Assembly: GCA_023418475.1 (NCBI GenBank)
Contig: JAEZZO010000069.1
Span: forward strand, 1-37,975
Direction: 5' to 3'
From: Bacillota bacterium
GTDB taxonomy: Bacteria > Bacillota > Clostridia > Lachnospirales > Lachnospiraceae
Length of the DNA: 37,975 bases
Numbering within the stretch: position 1 is the first letter of the stretch; every line of letters begins with the position of its first letter. Below the pieces are notes generated by a model that worked only from the letters and a program-made list of their open reading frames with translations, searched no databases and was not told where the DNA came from. Made by a program: the position numbers and the translations under genes. Shown here in pieces: positions 1-7,475 of the stretch.

Positions 1-137
1 ACTCGACACCATTATTCTACTACAAAAAGGATGAGGATTCCTTATATTTTAGGTAATTTCTTAAAGTTGTTTATTACAATACCGATGAAACAAGGGTACT
101 GTGGATAAAACTACGGAAACTCAAGCATACTTGTGTG

Positions 138-166
138 TTGAGTTCATATCAGTATCGTAGTATAAT
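138..166 (+). promoter_or_regulatory. Sigma-A-type promoter for the first gene
   Basis: A TTGAGT -35 box (138-143) is followed by a 17-nt spacer and a perfect TATAAT -10 box (161-166). It lies 35 nt upstream of the start codon at 201. This is the best promoter match in the window. A ribosome site, GGGAGG, follows at about 187-192. Bases 1-137 hold no gene that I can support. Confidence 0.75.
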
Positions 167-200
167 TTAACCAATATAAAGATCAAGGGAGGAAAGATAT

Positions 201-857
201 ATGAAGAAAAAAATATTATTCATGCTGTCATTACTAATGGTATTATGTATAGTAGGAATTCCTGTTGCAACGCAGGCAGCAACTGGAAGAGATGTCACAA
301 AGAGCTTCAAGGACACGAAAAAAGTAGTAAAACTTGTAAATGAGATAAATGATTGGAGTGGTTATCAATATTTTTATTTGTTAAAATCAAAAGAGAAGAA
401 AACGGTAACATTATCAGATCAGAATGTACTCAATATCGCAGCGTTAAATTATTATGAACCGGATCTTGGAGAATATATTAGTGCTACGGATAAAGGTATT
501 CTGTCAAGAACGTTTTTATTATTCGGAAAGAAGCCGGGCTTTGGTTCTCTGAACACTTATAAGGAGGAAGAAGCGACTGAATCAATGAATAGCAATAAAG
601 AGTATATCTGTAAATTGAAAAATGGCGGATTAGCAACCATATATGGTGATTGGGGTACTGCTTCTCCCAAAATGAAGTTATTATCGATCACAAAGGTAGG
701 GAATAATTCCTATCAGGTTAAAGTGAAAAATTCTCTATTTGATGCGGAAGCAAATAAAGCAAAGGACTATGGCATCAGCACTATTACGATAAAGAAATCA
801 AGTGAGTCGAAGTATGGATATATCATTACAGGAATTAAACTACAAATGACAAGATGA
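201..857 (+). CDS. Secreted protein of unknown function
   Basis: This encodes 218 residues. Residues 1-27 form a classical signal peptide: a KKK start, a hydrophobic core and a TQA-A type cleavage site at about residues 24-27. The mature part is lysine-rich and has no membrane segment after the signal, no lipobox, no cysteine cluster and no catalytic motif that I recognise. It is probably an exported soluble or wall-associated protein. The gene has its own promoter at 138-166 and a hairpin after it, so it is likely monocistronic. The start is supported by the GGGAGG site 8-9 nt upstream. I do not recognise the family and do not assign a function. Confidence 0.8.
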   Translation: MKKKILFMLSLLMVLCIVGIPVATQAATGRDVTKSFKDTKKVVKLVNEINDWSGYQYFYLLKSKEKKTVTLSDQNVLNIAALNYYEPDLGEYISATDKGILSRTFLLFGKKPGFGSLNTYKEEEATESMNSNKEYICKLKNGGLATIYGDWGTASPKMKLLSITKVGNNSYQVKVKNSLFDAEANKAKDYGISTITIKKSSESKYGYIITGIKLQMTR

Positions 858-970
858 GTAATGCTTAGTAATACTTCATGCTAGCATATACATCCGCTAT
901 ATTTATGTAATAGAGAAATGAGAGTTAAATGAAATAAGATAGAAGTAATTATAGAATATATAATTAGAAT

Positions 971-1006
971 AAGCCCTTGAAAACCCAGTGTTTTGAGGGC
1001 TCTTCC
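971..1006 (+). terminator. Hairpin after the secreted-protein gene
   Basis: The arms AGCCCT (972-977) and AGGGCT (996-1001) pair, and the stem extends inward through GAAAAC/GTTTT with a one-base bulge. The tail is pyrimidine-rich (CTCTTCC) but not a clean U tract. It is a plausible terminator. A second small hairpin, TAGTTTG (1022-1028) with CAAACTA (1044-1050), follows in the same gap. Confidence 0.5.
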
Positions 1007-1075
1007 TACCAAATAGTGTATTAGTTTGTAAGAAAATCACTTTCAAACTATTTATTAAGGCTTATCCCCTTTTTG

Positions 1076-1093
1076 AAAAAGTCATCAAAAAGT
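1076..1093 (+). promoter_or_regulatory. Two heptad direct repeats, candidate OmpR-type operator
   Basis: AAAAAGT occurs at 1076-1082 and again at 1087-1093. The units are separated by 4 bp, giving an 11-bp centre-to-centre period. OmpR/PhoB-family regulators typically bind direct heptads with this spacing. The pair lies about 20 bp upstream of a weak promoter-like pair, TTGATA (1113-1118) and TAATAC (1136-1141), in front of the response regulator. Autoregulation is inference. Confidence 0.4.
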
Positions 1094-1112
1094 GAAAGGC
1101 ATGAGTGTAGGT

Positions 1113-1141
1113 TTGATACAGATTTAAACTAAGTCTAATAC
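1113..1141 (+). promoter_or_regulatory. Weak promoter candidate for the two-component operon
   Basis: TTGATA and TAATAC are separated by 17 nt. The -10 matches the consensus at only three positions and the leader would be very short (start codon at 1159), so a weak, activator-dependent promoter is possible but unproven. Confidence 0.3.
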
Positions 1142-1158
1142 AAACATAGGAGAAAAGA

Positions 1159-1821
1159 ATGGCTAATATTATTGTGTTTGACGATGATAAGGACATACAG
1201 CGTATCATAGAGCACTCATTGGAGAAACTGGGACATACCGTAACATGTTATGAAGAGGTCACAAATTTTGAGATGATACAGCTGTTGCAGTATCAACTCA
1301 TTTTACTTGATATTATGATGCCGGATGTAGATGGGTATGAATTTTGTAAAAGAATACGAGATAAAATTGATTGTCCGATTATCTTTATTACATCAAAAAA
1401 CAGTGACCAGGACTTATTAAGAGGATTATCGATTGGTGCAGATGATTATATTAAAAAACCGTTTAGCATTGTGGAGTTGAGGGCAAGGGTGGAAGCACAT
1501 TTACGACGGGAAAACAGGATTCATAAGCATGGTTTTACCATTGGAAATATTTGCTTTAATATGGAATCCAAGGAAGTTTACATCCGGGATACGTTAATAA
1601 ACCTGACAAAGAGTCAATATGAAATCTGTGAGTTTCTTGCTATCAATAGAGGACATACCTTTTCCAAATCCCAAATCTATGATAAAGTTTTCGGTTTTGA
1701 TAAGGATACTTATGAAAGCGTGGTTGTTGAACATATTAAGAATATCAGAAATAAATTCAATCAGTATGAGGAAACACCGATCGTAACGGTGTGGGGGATA
1801 GGTTACAAATGGGCAGAATGA
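1159..1821 (+). CDS. OmpR/PhoB-family response regulator
   Basis: This 220-residue DNA-binding response regulator should receive phosphate from the adjacent histidine kinase. The receiver domain (about 1-115) shows the acidic pocket D8-D9-D10, the phospho-acceptor D51 in LLDIMMPDVDG, the FITS switch Thr/Ser, and the lysine of DDYIKKPF. The C-terminal winged helix (about 125-220) contains LTKSQYEICEFL and ends with the family's VWGIGYKW hairpin. A ribosome site, AGGAG, precedes the ATG. The gene overlaps the kinase gene by 13 nt, so they are probably translationally coupled. The target regulon is unknown. The CPBP protease gene downstream is the nearest candidate, together with self-regulation via the heptads at 1076-1093. 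Confidence 0.95.
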   Translation: MANIIVFDDDKDIQRIIEHSLEKLGHTVTCYEEVTNFEMIQLLQYQLILLDIMMPDVDGYEFCKRIRDKIDCPIIFITSKNSDQDLLRGLSIGADDYIKKPFSIVELRARVEAHLRRENRIHKHGFTIGNICFNMESKEVYIRDTLINLTKSQYEICEFLAINRGHTFSKSQIYDKVFGFDKDTYESVVVEHIKNIRNKFNQYEETPIVTVWGIGYKWAE

Positions 1822-2873
1822 AAACAAAATCTTTTCAAAGTATTCTGATAGAAAATAACAGCATACTTATTATACTGATTATCATATTCTTTATACTTTC
1901 TTTAGAAATGGACAGGGCGCTTAAGCTGTATCAAATATTTACTTTTAAAGATGATAAGGGTGCAGCAATTCTATTTCTCATTATGGTTATGTTTGCTGTG
2001 ATTTTTTTGAACGCTCTGTATAACCGTAGAATTTCGAGGGAAATCAAGATTGTAAAAGATCAAATACATAAAATACAGGTGAAGGACCTGGGGGATACGA
2101 TAGGACATTCAGGGATAGCGGAGCTGGAAGAAATGCTTCTTGCACTTAATGAATTAAAAAATGAGCTTGCTGCTTCACTGGAGACACAGTGGAGAATGGA
2201 AGAACATAAGAAAGAATGTATCATTGCACTTGGACATGATATGAAAACACCGATTTCGATATTGCAGGGAAATTCCGAGCTATTATCGGAGACTTCGTTA
2301 AATGAGCTACAGATGATTTATAACGAAAGTAATCTTCAAAATATTGATCGACTTAAAAAGTATATGGAGATATTGATAACAACATTTTATTCGTGCGAAC
2401 AGAGCATTGCCAAGAAAAAAATGCAAAGCATGAATGTATTTTGGGAAGAGTTATTTCTTAATTATAAAGTACTTTCTAAGCAACATGAGATTACCCTAGT
2501 TACGGAAGTTGAGGAGATGGGATCCTTTGAGTTTGATGATTTCTTATTAGAGAGGGCAGTGAGCAATGTTGTTATGAATGCCTTTACCTATTGTGGAGAG
2601 CACGCTGTGGTACGTATCAGAGTAAAAAAGGAGCAGGATGATATCTTGATCTCAATTGAGGATTCGGGAAGCGGATTTAGCAAAGAGCTGATGGAACATG
2701 CAATGGAGGCTTTTTTTAGAGGGGATAAGAGCCGTAAAACAATTGGAAATGAGCTGCATATGGGTTTAGGCCTATATCAGACAAAGGAACTCATGCGTAT
2801 ACATGGCGCAGAAGTAAAGCTATCAAATTCAGAGGAGCTAGGTGGAGCAAAAGTTATGATTGTTCTAAAATAA
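1809..2873 (+). CDS. Sensor histidine kinase
   Basis: This is the membrane histidine kinase partner of the preceding regulator, 354 residues from the chosen ATG. Two hydrophobic segments (about residues 12-30 and 48-68) flank only a short extracellular loop, so it probably senses within the membrane or via a partner. A HAMP-like linker leads to the dimerisation box with H143 in GHDMKTP. The ATPase domain has an N box (NVVMNAF), G1 (EDSGSG) and G2 (GLGLYQTKELMRIHG). I chose ATG 1809 because AGG at 1800-1802 is 6 nt away. An ATG at 1818 that forms ATGA with the regulator's stop is the alternative, and a GTG at 1791 is less likely. The short sensor resembles the intramembrane-sensing kinases of Firmicutes, which often respond to envelope stress; that role is inference. 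Confidence 0.92.
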   Translation: MGRMKTKSFQSILIENNSILIILIIIFFILSLEMDRALKLYQIFTFKDDKGAAILFLIMVMFAVIFLNALYNRRISREIKIVKDQIHKIQVKDLGDTIGHSGIAELEEMLLALNELKNELAASLETQWRMEEHKKECIIALGHDMKTPISILQGNSELLSETSLNELQMIYNESNLQNIDRLKKYMEILITTFYSCEQSIAKKKMQSMNVFWEELFLNYKVLSKQHEITLVTEVEEMGSFEFDDFLLERAVSNVVMNAFTYCGEHAVVRIRVKKEQDDILISIEDSGSGFSKELMEHAMEAFFRGDKSRKTIGNELHMGLGLYQTKELMRIHGAEVKLSNSEELGGAKVMIVLK

Positions 2874-2884
2874 CCTTATAAATT

Positions 2885-2922
2885 CCTTATTATTTCTTTG
2901 TATATTTGAAAGAAAAATAAGG
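2885..2922 (+). promoter_or_regulatory. Hairpin overlapping the CPBP ribosome site
   Basis: Arm 2885-2899 (CCTTATTATTTCTTT) pairs with 2909-2922 (AAAGAAAAATAAGG) with a single bulge and a 9-nt loop. The right arm ends inside the GGAG ribosome site (2921-2924) of the next gene, so folding would partly hide it. It could also be a weak terminator for the kinase gene, but it lacks a U tract. Confidence 0.45.
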
Positions 2923-2933
2923 AGAATTAGGTA

Positions 2934-3794
2934 ATGAAGAAAATTAGGAATGTTCTTACATGGATGATGCTTTCAATTCTATTAGCTTATGGTGGTTTAA
3001 TTTTTGGGAAATTTATTTCCTTTTTCGCAACAGCTCCTCTTTTGCTGTTGAAAGGCTCTTTGGAAACGGTTATATTTCTGCCTTCTTACAGGAACGTGAT
3101 TACAGATAATCTTTCCTTTCTGGGAATTATTATTCTGGTAGTGATTATCTCAAAGATCGTGGATAAAAACATACCCAAAATACGAGACTCGATGAAAATA
3201 CGCTGTACGAAATATCTATCCGGAGTATTCATCAGTATTCTTATGATGGTCGGTCTTTTGACTATTTTGTTAATCACAGATACCATTGAACTTGGGACAG
3301 AAGTGAAATGGAAGCCGGTTGGTATCCTGTTAGTGTTGATTTCCTTTATGATACAGGCTTATGCGGAGGAATATTTGTTCCGGGGACTCATACTGGAGAG
3401 AATAAGGCGGACGAATGGAATGATAGTAAGTATTCTTTGTACGAATATCATGTTTGCACTATTACATGCTATGAATCCGGGAATGTCAATTATTTCAGTA
3501 TGCAACATTGTTTTATTTGGTATATTATTTTCGATCATTACTTGGAAAACAGGATCTATTACGGTAGCTTCAGGCGTTCATATGGGATGGAATTTTTGCA
3601 ATGAGATGGTTCTAGGTCTTCCGAATAGCGGTCTCATATGTAGGGATGCAATATTTCCATGTCAGATTAGCAGGGAAAGTATATGGTTTCATAAAGTAAA
3701 TGGAGCAGAAGGAGGAATTGCTGTTACAATTATTTTATGCATTACGTTTGGCTTCATGGTAATGTTAATGAAAAGCCAGACAAATCCGAAATAA
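2934..3794 (+). CDS. CPBP-family (CAAX-like) intramembrane metalloprotease
   Basis: This polytopic membrane protein of 286 residues has at least six hydrophobic segments. It contains the three motifs of the CPBP/Abi (Pfam CPBP, Rce1-like) family in order: E145-E146-x3-R150 (EEYLFRG), FxxxH with H178 (FALLHAMN), and HxxxN with H216 and N220 (HMGWNF). These residues form the intramembrane metal/catalytic site in the family. Members cleave prenylated proteins in eukaryotes. In bacteria many are linked to bacteriocin self-immunity or signalling, but the substrate cannot be read here. It follows the two-component pair by 60 bp and may belong to the same transcript. GGAG lies 9 nt before the ATG. 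Confidence 0.88.
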   Translation: MKKIRNVLTWMMLSILLAYGGLIFGKFISFFATAPLLLLKGSLETVIFLPSYRNVITDNLSFLGIIILVVIISKIVDKNIPKIRDSMKIRCTKYLSGVFISILMMVGLLTILLITDTIELGTEVKWKPVGILLVLISFMIQAYAEEYLFRGLILERIRRTNGMIVSILCTNIMFALLHAMNPGMSIISVCNIVLFGILFSIITWKTGSITVASGVHMGWNFCNEMVLGLPNSGLICRDAIFPCQISRESIWFHKVNGAEGGIAVTIILCITFGFMVMLMKSQTNPK

Positions 3795-3901
3795 AAGTAT
3801 TGTCCTTACATATTAATAATGATGTAGAAATGGAAATAAACCGCAGATTTTTCAATCGTGCATTAAGTACCTAAGGATATTATAAAGAAAGGAAAGTAAT
3901 C

Positions 3902-4405
3902 ATGTATGACAAGATAACTCAAAAAGATGTAAAAAGAATGGAAGAAGAAATCGAGTACCGTAAACTGGTCGTTCGAAAAGAAGCGCTAGAGGATGTAAAA
4001 ACAGCCAGGGCGCATGGCGATTTGAGCGAAAATTTTGAATATAAGGCAGCAAAGCAATTTAAAAACCAGAATGAAAGCAGGATAAGGTATCTGGAACGAA
4101 TGATCAAGACGGCACGAATAATTTCTGAAGATTCTAGTCAAGATGAAGTGGGGTTAAATGACAGGGTTACTATCTACTATCCTGAGGATAATGAAGAAGA
4201 AGCAGTAAGAATTGTGACGACTGTCAGGTCAAATTCCCTGCATAAGAAAATAAGTATTGATTCTCCTTTGGGAAAAGCATTATTACATCACAAAGTACTT
4301 GATCGTGTAATGGTTCAGGTTAGTGAAACCATTTCTTACCCTGTTATAATTAGAAGAATAGAGAAATTGGAAGATGACGGAGAGGATGAACTGAGAAAAT
4401 ACTAG
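3902..4405 (+). CDS. GreA/GreB-family transcription elongation factor
   Basis: This 167-residue Gre-type factor should bind the secondary channel of RNA polymerase and stimulate cleavage of backtracked transcripts. The N-terminal coiled coil (about 5-75) carries the diagnostic ARAHGDLSENFEYKAAK motif with its acidic tip (D and E of GDLSENFEY). The C-terminal FKBP-like domain (about 80-155) ends with a typical Gre beta-rich segment (ISIDSPLGKALLHHK). Length is close to the family norm of about 158, with a short acidic tail. The C-terminal half is more divergent than in housekeeping GreA, and the gene is not next to lysS or dusB, which suggests a paralogue. That cannot be tested here. The ribosome site GAAAGGAAAG precedes the ATG. 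Confidence 0.9.
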   Translation: MYDKITQKDVKRMEEEIEYRKLVVRKEALEDVKTARAHGDLSENFEYKAAKQFKNQNESRIRYLERMIKTARIISEDSSQDEVGLNDRVTIYYPEDNEEEAVRIVTTVRSNSLHKKISIDSPLGKALLHHKVLDRVMVQVSETISYPVIIRRIEKLEDDGEDELRKY

Positions 4406-4447
4406 TAAGAAATTAAAAGAACCAGGACTAGGCTGAACTGTAACAAA

Positions 4448-4470
4448 AAAGTTGACTGATTATCAACTTT
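4448..4470 (+). terminator. Hairpin after the Gre-factor gene
   Basis: AAAGTTGA (4448-4455) pairs perfectly with TCAACTTT (4463-4470) around a 7-nt loop. It is preceded by an A run and followed by TTATGTT-like sequence. It is a small terminator candidate 42 bp after the stop codon. Confidence 0.45.
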
Positions 4471-4473
4471 ATG

Positions 4474-4502
4474 TTGACAAATAGTTAGAAATATGTAATT
4501 AT
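4474..4502 (+). promoter_or_regulatory. Promoter candidate for the peptide-import operon
   Basis: A perfect TTGACA -35 (4474-4479) is followed by a 17-nt spacer and AATTAT (4497-4502), a -10 matching four of six consensus bases. It would start a leader of about 140 nt before the binding-protein gene at 4651. Confidence 0.5.
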
Positions 4503-4517
4503 ATCATCATACAGTGT

Positions 4518-4551
4518 AAAGAGGCAAGGTAATGAGTTACCTTGCCTCTTT
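4518..4551 (+). other. Perfect 15-bp stem-loop in the leader of the peptide operon
   Basis: AAAGAGGCAAGGTAA (4518-4532) and TTACCTTGCCTCTTT (4537-4551) are exact complements around the tetraloop TGAG. If transcription starts near 4509, the stem sits at the very 5' end of the mRNA. It could be a stabilising 5' hairpin, an attenuator or a terminator; there is no long U tract after it. A second, weaker fold (CGGCT 4570-4574 with AGCCG 4601-4605) lies in the same leader. Confidence 0.6.
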
Positions 4552-4650
4552 AACAAAGTAAGTAAAGTACGGCTATTGCTTTAGTGAAGTAAATCGATAA
4601 AGCCGGCGCCTTATCTGAGCGCTGTATACAACATATTAAGGAGGATTCGA

Positions 4651-6360
4651 ATGAGAAAGAAGATTATGGCTCTGCTTTTGGCAGGCAGCATGTGTGCTTT
4701 CATGCTTACCGGATGTAACACCTATACAGATAACAAAAAATCATCTGATGTAACTCCGGCAGCCGACAGCTCAACAACAGACAAAGGAGCAACTGAGGCA
4801 CCAGAAACAAAAACATCTGATACATTAAATATTGCCGGTGGTGTTGCAGTTACAATGAATGAATTTGCCTCACAGGCATCCAATGATTATGATATTTTTT
4901 ATCTTACCATGAGTTCTCTTGTAAGATATTATGATGGAAAGGTTGAGATGGATGCGGCCGAAAGCTATGATACATCCGAGGATGGACTTACCTATACCTT
5001 CCATTTAAGAAAAGGTCTTACCTATTCAGATGGAACGGCAATCACCTCTAAGGATTTTGAATATGCATTCCAAAAGTTTATCAGTAAGGATTCCGCTTCC
5101 GCTGAAACCAGTGCATACTTTGGACTTGTCGGAGCGCAGGAATATAACTCCGGAAAAGGGAAATGGGATGCGGTAGGTTTTAAGTGTCCTGATGAGAATA
5201 CGATTGTATTCACCTTGAAAAAAGCGGATGGAGCTTTCCTGAATAATATCGCGCTCAACGCATTCTTCCCGATTACAAAGGAATTTGCTGAAAAATGGGG
5301 AGATTCTCTTGGAAGCTCACCAGAGAGTATTCTTTGTTCCGGCCCATATACATTAACAGAATGGACAGTTGATAAATCCATGACTCTCGTAAAAAATGAG
5401 AAATGGTGGAATTCTGCAAACGAGTTTCCTACAAAAAATGTGAATATTCTTCAGCTTGATTCAGCTAATACAAAGGTTAGTATGTTTGAGAACGGAGAAG
5501 TTGATATCATCAGTTCACTGGATGCAAATTATTCTGCTACCATAAGTGATAAAGTGAAAACTTATGTAGGCAATACAGAAATGTTGCTCTGGATGAATGA
5601 AGCAGGAAACAATAAAGAAACCAATAAGCTTATGAGCAATGAGAATTTCCGGAAAGCACTTACCTATGCACTTGACAGAGATACTATTTGCGGCGCAGTC
5701 AGTGCCGGCTTTGTCGGCACCAATCGTGCGGTTAGCTCAAATTATCCGGGTAAATCCGATACCTATGTAAATGAATACCCGATAGATGCATGCCCGGTAA
5801 CAGGAGATGCAGCAAAGGCGAAGGAATATTTAGATGCAGCGATGAAAGAGCTTGGCTACAGTGATGTATCGAAACTGCCAAAAATATCTTATGTAACTTT
5901 TGAGAGGGATGATATGAAGTTACTTGGAGAAACACTTGTTGACAGCTGGAAGCAAGTTCTTGGAATTGACAATATATCCTTTACCCAGTATCCGATTGCA
6001 ACAGCGATCCAGAATTTCTATACCGGAAAGTACGATATTTTCATGATTTCTGTAGGCTGCACCATTAGTCCTACTGATATAATAGAGGGTTTTGCACCGA
6101 ATGGTGATTACAGCTTCTTCTCAGCAAGCTGGAAAACAAATATTGCTGATCCGCTTGCGGCTGCAAATGCATGTGAATTCCAGACGGATGAGTATTTTAA
6201 GAAGGTTGCGGAGCTTGAAACAGCATTTTTAAACGAATATGCCATTGTTCCTTTGTATAATCAGACCTTTTATTATGCACTTGCGGATGGTGTAGATGGA
6301 TATATTACGCCAGGAGTAGCTTACAATTACCAGATTAATCATCTGACCGTGTCGAAATAA
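4651..6360 (+). CDS. Peptide ABC transporter substrate-binding lipoprotein
   Basis: This 569-residue extracellular solute-binding protein belongs to the SBP_bac_5 (OppA/DppA) family. The signal peptide ends in the lipobox L19-T20-G21-C22, so the mature protein should be lipid-anchored on C22, followed by a Ser/Thr/Lys-rich linker to about residue 50. Family hallmarks include LRKGLTYSDGTAITSKDFEYAF near residue 115-140, which matches the SBP_bac_5 signature, and the LTYALDRDTI helix near 345. Length is typical for oligopeptide binders. AAGGAGG lies 7 nt before the ATG. Downstream come two permeases and two ATPases that complete an importer, and then several peptidases, which supports peptides as the ligand. 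Ligand specificity cannot be read from the sequence. Confidence 0.93.
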   Translation: MRKKIMALLLAGSMCAFMLTGCNTYTDNKKSSDVTPAADSSTTDKGATEAPETKTSDTLNIAGGVAVTMNEFASQASNDYDIFYLTMSSLVRYYDGKVEMDAAESYDTSEDGLTYTFHLRKGLTYSDGTAITSKDFEYAFQKFISKDSASAETSAYFGLVGAQEYNSGKGKWDAVGFKCPDENTIVFTLKKADGAFLNNIALNAFFPITKEFAEKWGDSLGSSPESILCSGPYTLTEWTVDKSMTLVKNEKWWNSANEFPTKNVNILQLDSANTKVSMFENGEVDIISSLDANYSATISDKVKTYVGNTEMLLWMNEAGNNKETNKLMSNENFRKALTYALDRDTICGAVSAGFVGTNRAVSSNYPGKSDTYVNEYPIDACPVTGDAAKAKEYLDAAMKELGYSDVSKLPKISYVTFERDDMKLLGETLVDSWKQVLGIDNISFTQYPIATAIQNFYTGKYDIFMISVGCTISPTDIIEGFAPNGDYSFFSASWKTNIADPLAAANACEFQTDEYFKKVAELETAFLNEYAIVPLYNQTFYYALADGVDGYITPGVAYNYQINHLTVSK

Positions 6361-6372
6361 ACAGAAAAGAAT

Positions 6373-6404
6373 AAGGGACACAATGCGATCGTGTTGTGTC
6401 CTTT
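6373..6404 (+). terminator. Intercistronic hairpin 1 after the binding-protein gene
   Basis: AAGGGACACAA (6373-6383) pairs with TTGTGTCCTT (6394-6403) with one G-U pair, followed by TTATTTATCTT. This is a terminator-like stem 12 nt after the stop codon. It is probably leaky, because the rest of the operon follows. Confidence 0.65.
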
Positions 6405-6458
6405 ATTTATCTTAGAGCAAAGCACCTGCCGGTTCGGATGCTTTGTTCTAAGATAAAT
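6405..6458 (+). repeat. 20-bp inverted repeat, very stable hairpin 2
   Basis: The arms 6405-6424 and 6439-6458 are complementary over 20 bp with one G-U pair and a 14-nt loop that can itself form CCG/CGG. It lies directly behind hairpin 1 and shares its T-rich tail. It is likely an mRNA-stabilising or attenuating element that raises binding-protein expression over that of the permeases. Confidence 0.7.
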
Positions 6459-6460
6459 AA

Positions 6461-6479
6461 GAGCGCGGAGGTGCTCCTT
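6461..6479 (+). other. Small hairpin 3 before the first permease gene
   Basis: GAGCGC (6461-6466) and GTGCTC (6471-6476) pair, with one G-U pair, around GGAG and are followed by CTTT. It is the third consecutive stem-loop in this 178-bp gap. Confidence 0.4.
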
Positions 6480-6538
6480 TCTAACTTCTTCACGAATTAC
6501 TTGAGATGCGCGAAAAGCAGCGCAGAAATGAGGTAAAA

Positions 6539-7465
6539 ATGAGAAAATATATTCTGAAAAGACTTGTAATATCAGTGGTGACAATTTGGCTCATCGCAAC
6601 CTGCAGCTTTTTTCTTGTACATGCGTTACCAGGAAATCCGATAGCAATCAACAGCGGAAAGATTCTCTCGAAAGAAACACTCGAGAGGATGACCAAATAT
6701 TATGGACTTGACAAACCAGTGTGGGAGCAGTATCAGATTTTTATGAAAAATTTAATGCACGGTAATTTCGGTTATTCCTATAAATACCCAGGGCAAACGG
6801 TGAATGGAATTATAGCAAGTACCTTTCCGATTTCTGCCCAGCTTGGCTTCCAGGCGTACCTTTTATCTATTCCGCTTGGTTTTCTCTTTGGAATTATTGC
6901 GGCCAGAAAGAGAGGAAAATCAGTGGATTATATTCTGGTTGCCTTTTCCGCTCTGGGAGTATCTGTTCCGGTCTTTATTATTGCGGCCATGTTGCAGATG
7001 GTATTTGCGGTACAATTAAAATGGTTTCCGGTTTCTCTGTGGAGGGGCTTTAGCTATACGATTCTTCCGACTATAACTCTGGCGCTGGGAAGTATTGCTG
7101 GAAGGACAAGAGGAATGCGAACCTTAATGCTTGAAATTATCAATGAGGATTATATCAAGACAGCAAAGGCAAAGGGACTCTCAAATTTTGAAATAGTATG
7201 GGGGCATCAGATACGAAATGCAATTATTCCTATGATTCCGATGATGGGTCTGGAACTTGTTGGAATTCTTATGGGTTCTTTTGTTGTAGAGCAAATTTTT
7301 GCAATACCTGGTATCGGCTCTTTCTTTGTAACCTCGATACAGAGCCTTGACTATACCATGGTATTAGGGTTAACCGTATTTTTTGGCGTTTTTGTGGTGG
7401 CGGCAAATTTTATTGTTGATATCATTTATGGTTTTGTTGATCCAAGAATCCGTGTTACAAAGTAA
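6539..7465 (+). CDS. Peptide ABC transporter permease, DppB/OppB type
   Basis: This 308-residue inner-membrane subunit of the importer has about six membrane segments: an N-terminal helix (LVISVVTIWLIATCSFFLVHALPG), then the core BPD_transp_1 region. The EAA loop that docks on the ATPase is visible as DYIKTAKAKGLSNFEIVWGH with the following IRNAIIP. The extracytoplasmic loop after the first helix carries the usual LPGNP motif. I start at ATG 6539 because GAGGT lies 5 nt upstream and the protein then begins MRKYILKRL, as in the family. An in-frame ATG at 6506 has no ribosome site. It is followed after 10 nt by the second permease, so the two are co-translated. Confidence 0.93.
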   Translation: MRKYILKRLVISVVTIWLIATCSFFLVHALPGNPIAINSGKILSKETLERMTKYYGLDKPVWEQYQIFMKNLMHGNFGYSYKYPGQTVNGIIASTFPISAQLGFQAYLLSIPLGFLFGIIAARKRGKSVDYILVAFSALGVSVPVFIIAAMLQMVFAVQLKWFPVSLWRGFSYTILPTITLALGSIAGRTRGMRTLMLEIINEDYIKTAKAKGLSNFEIVWGHQIRNAIIPMIPMMGLELVGILMGSFVVEQIFAIPGIGSFFVTSIQSLDYTMVLGLTVFFGVFVVAANFIVDIIYGFVDPRIRVTK

Positions 7466-7475
7466 GGAGGCAGGT

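Noticed and set aside
3308..3604. A + strand open frame in another phase inside the CPBP gene
   Set aside because: The CPBP motifs are encoded in the other frame across the same bases; this frame has no ribosome site.
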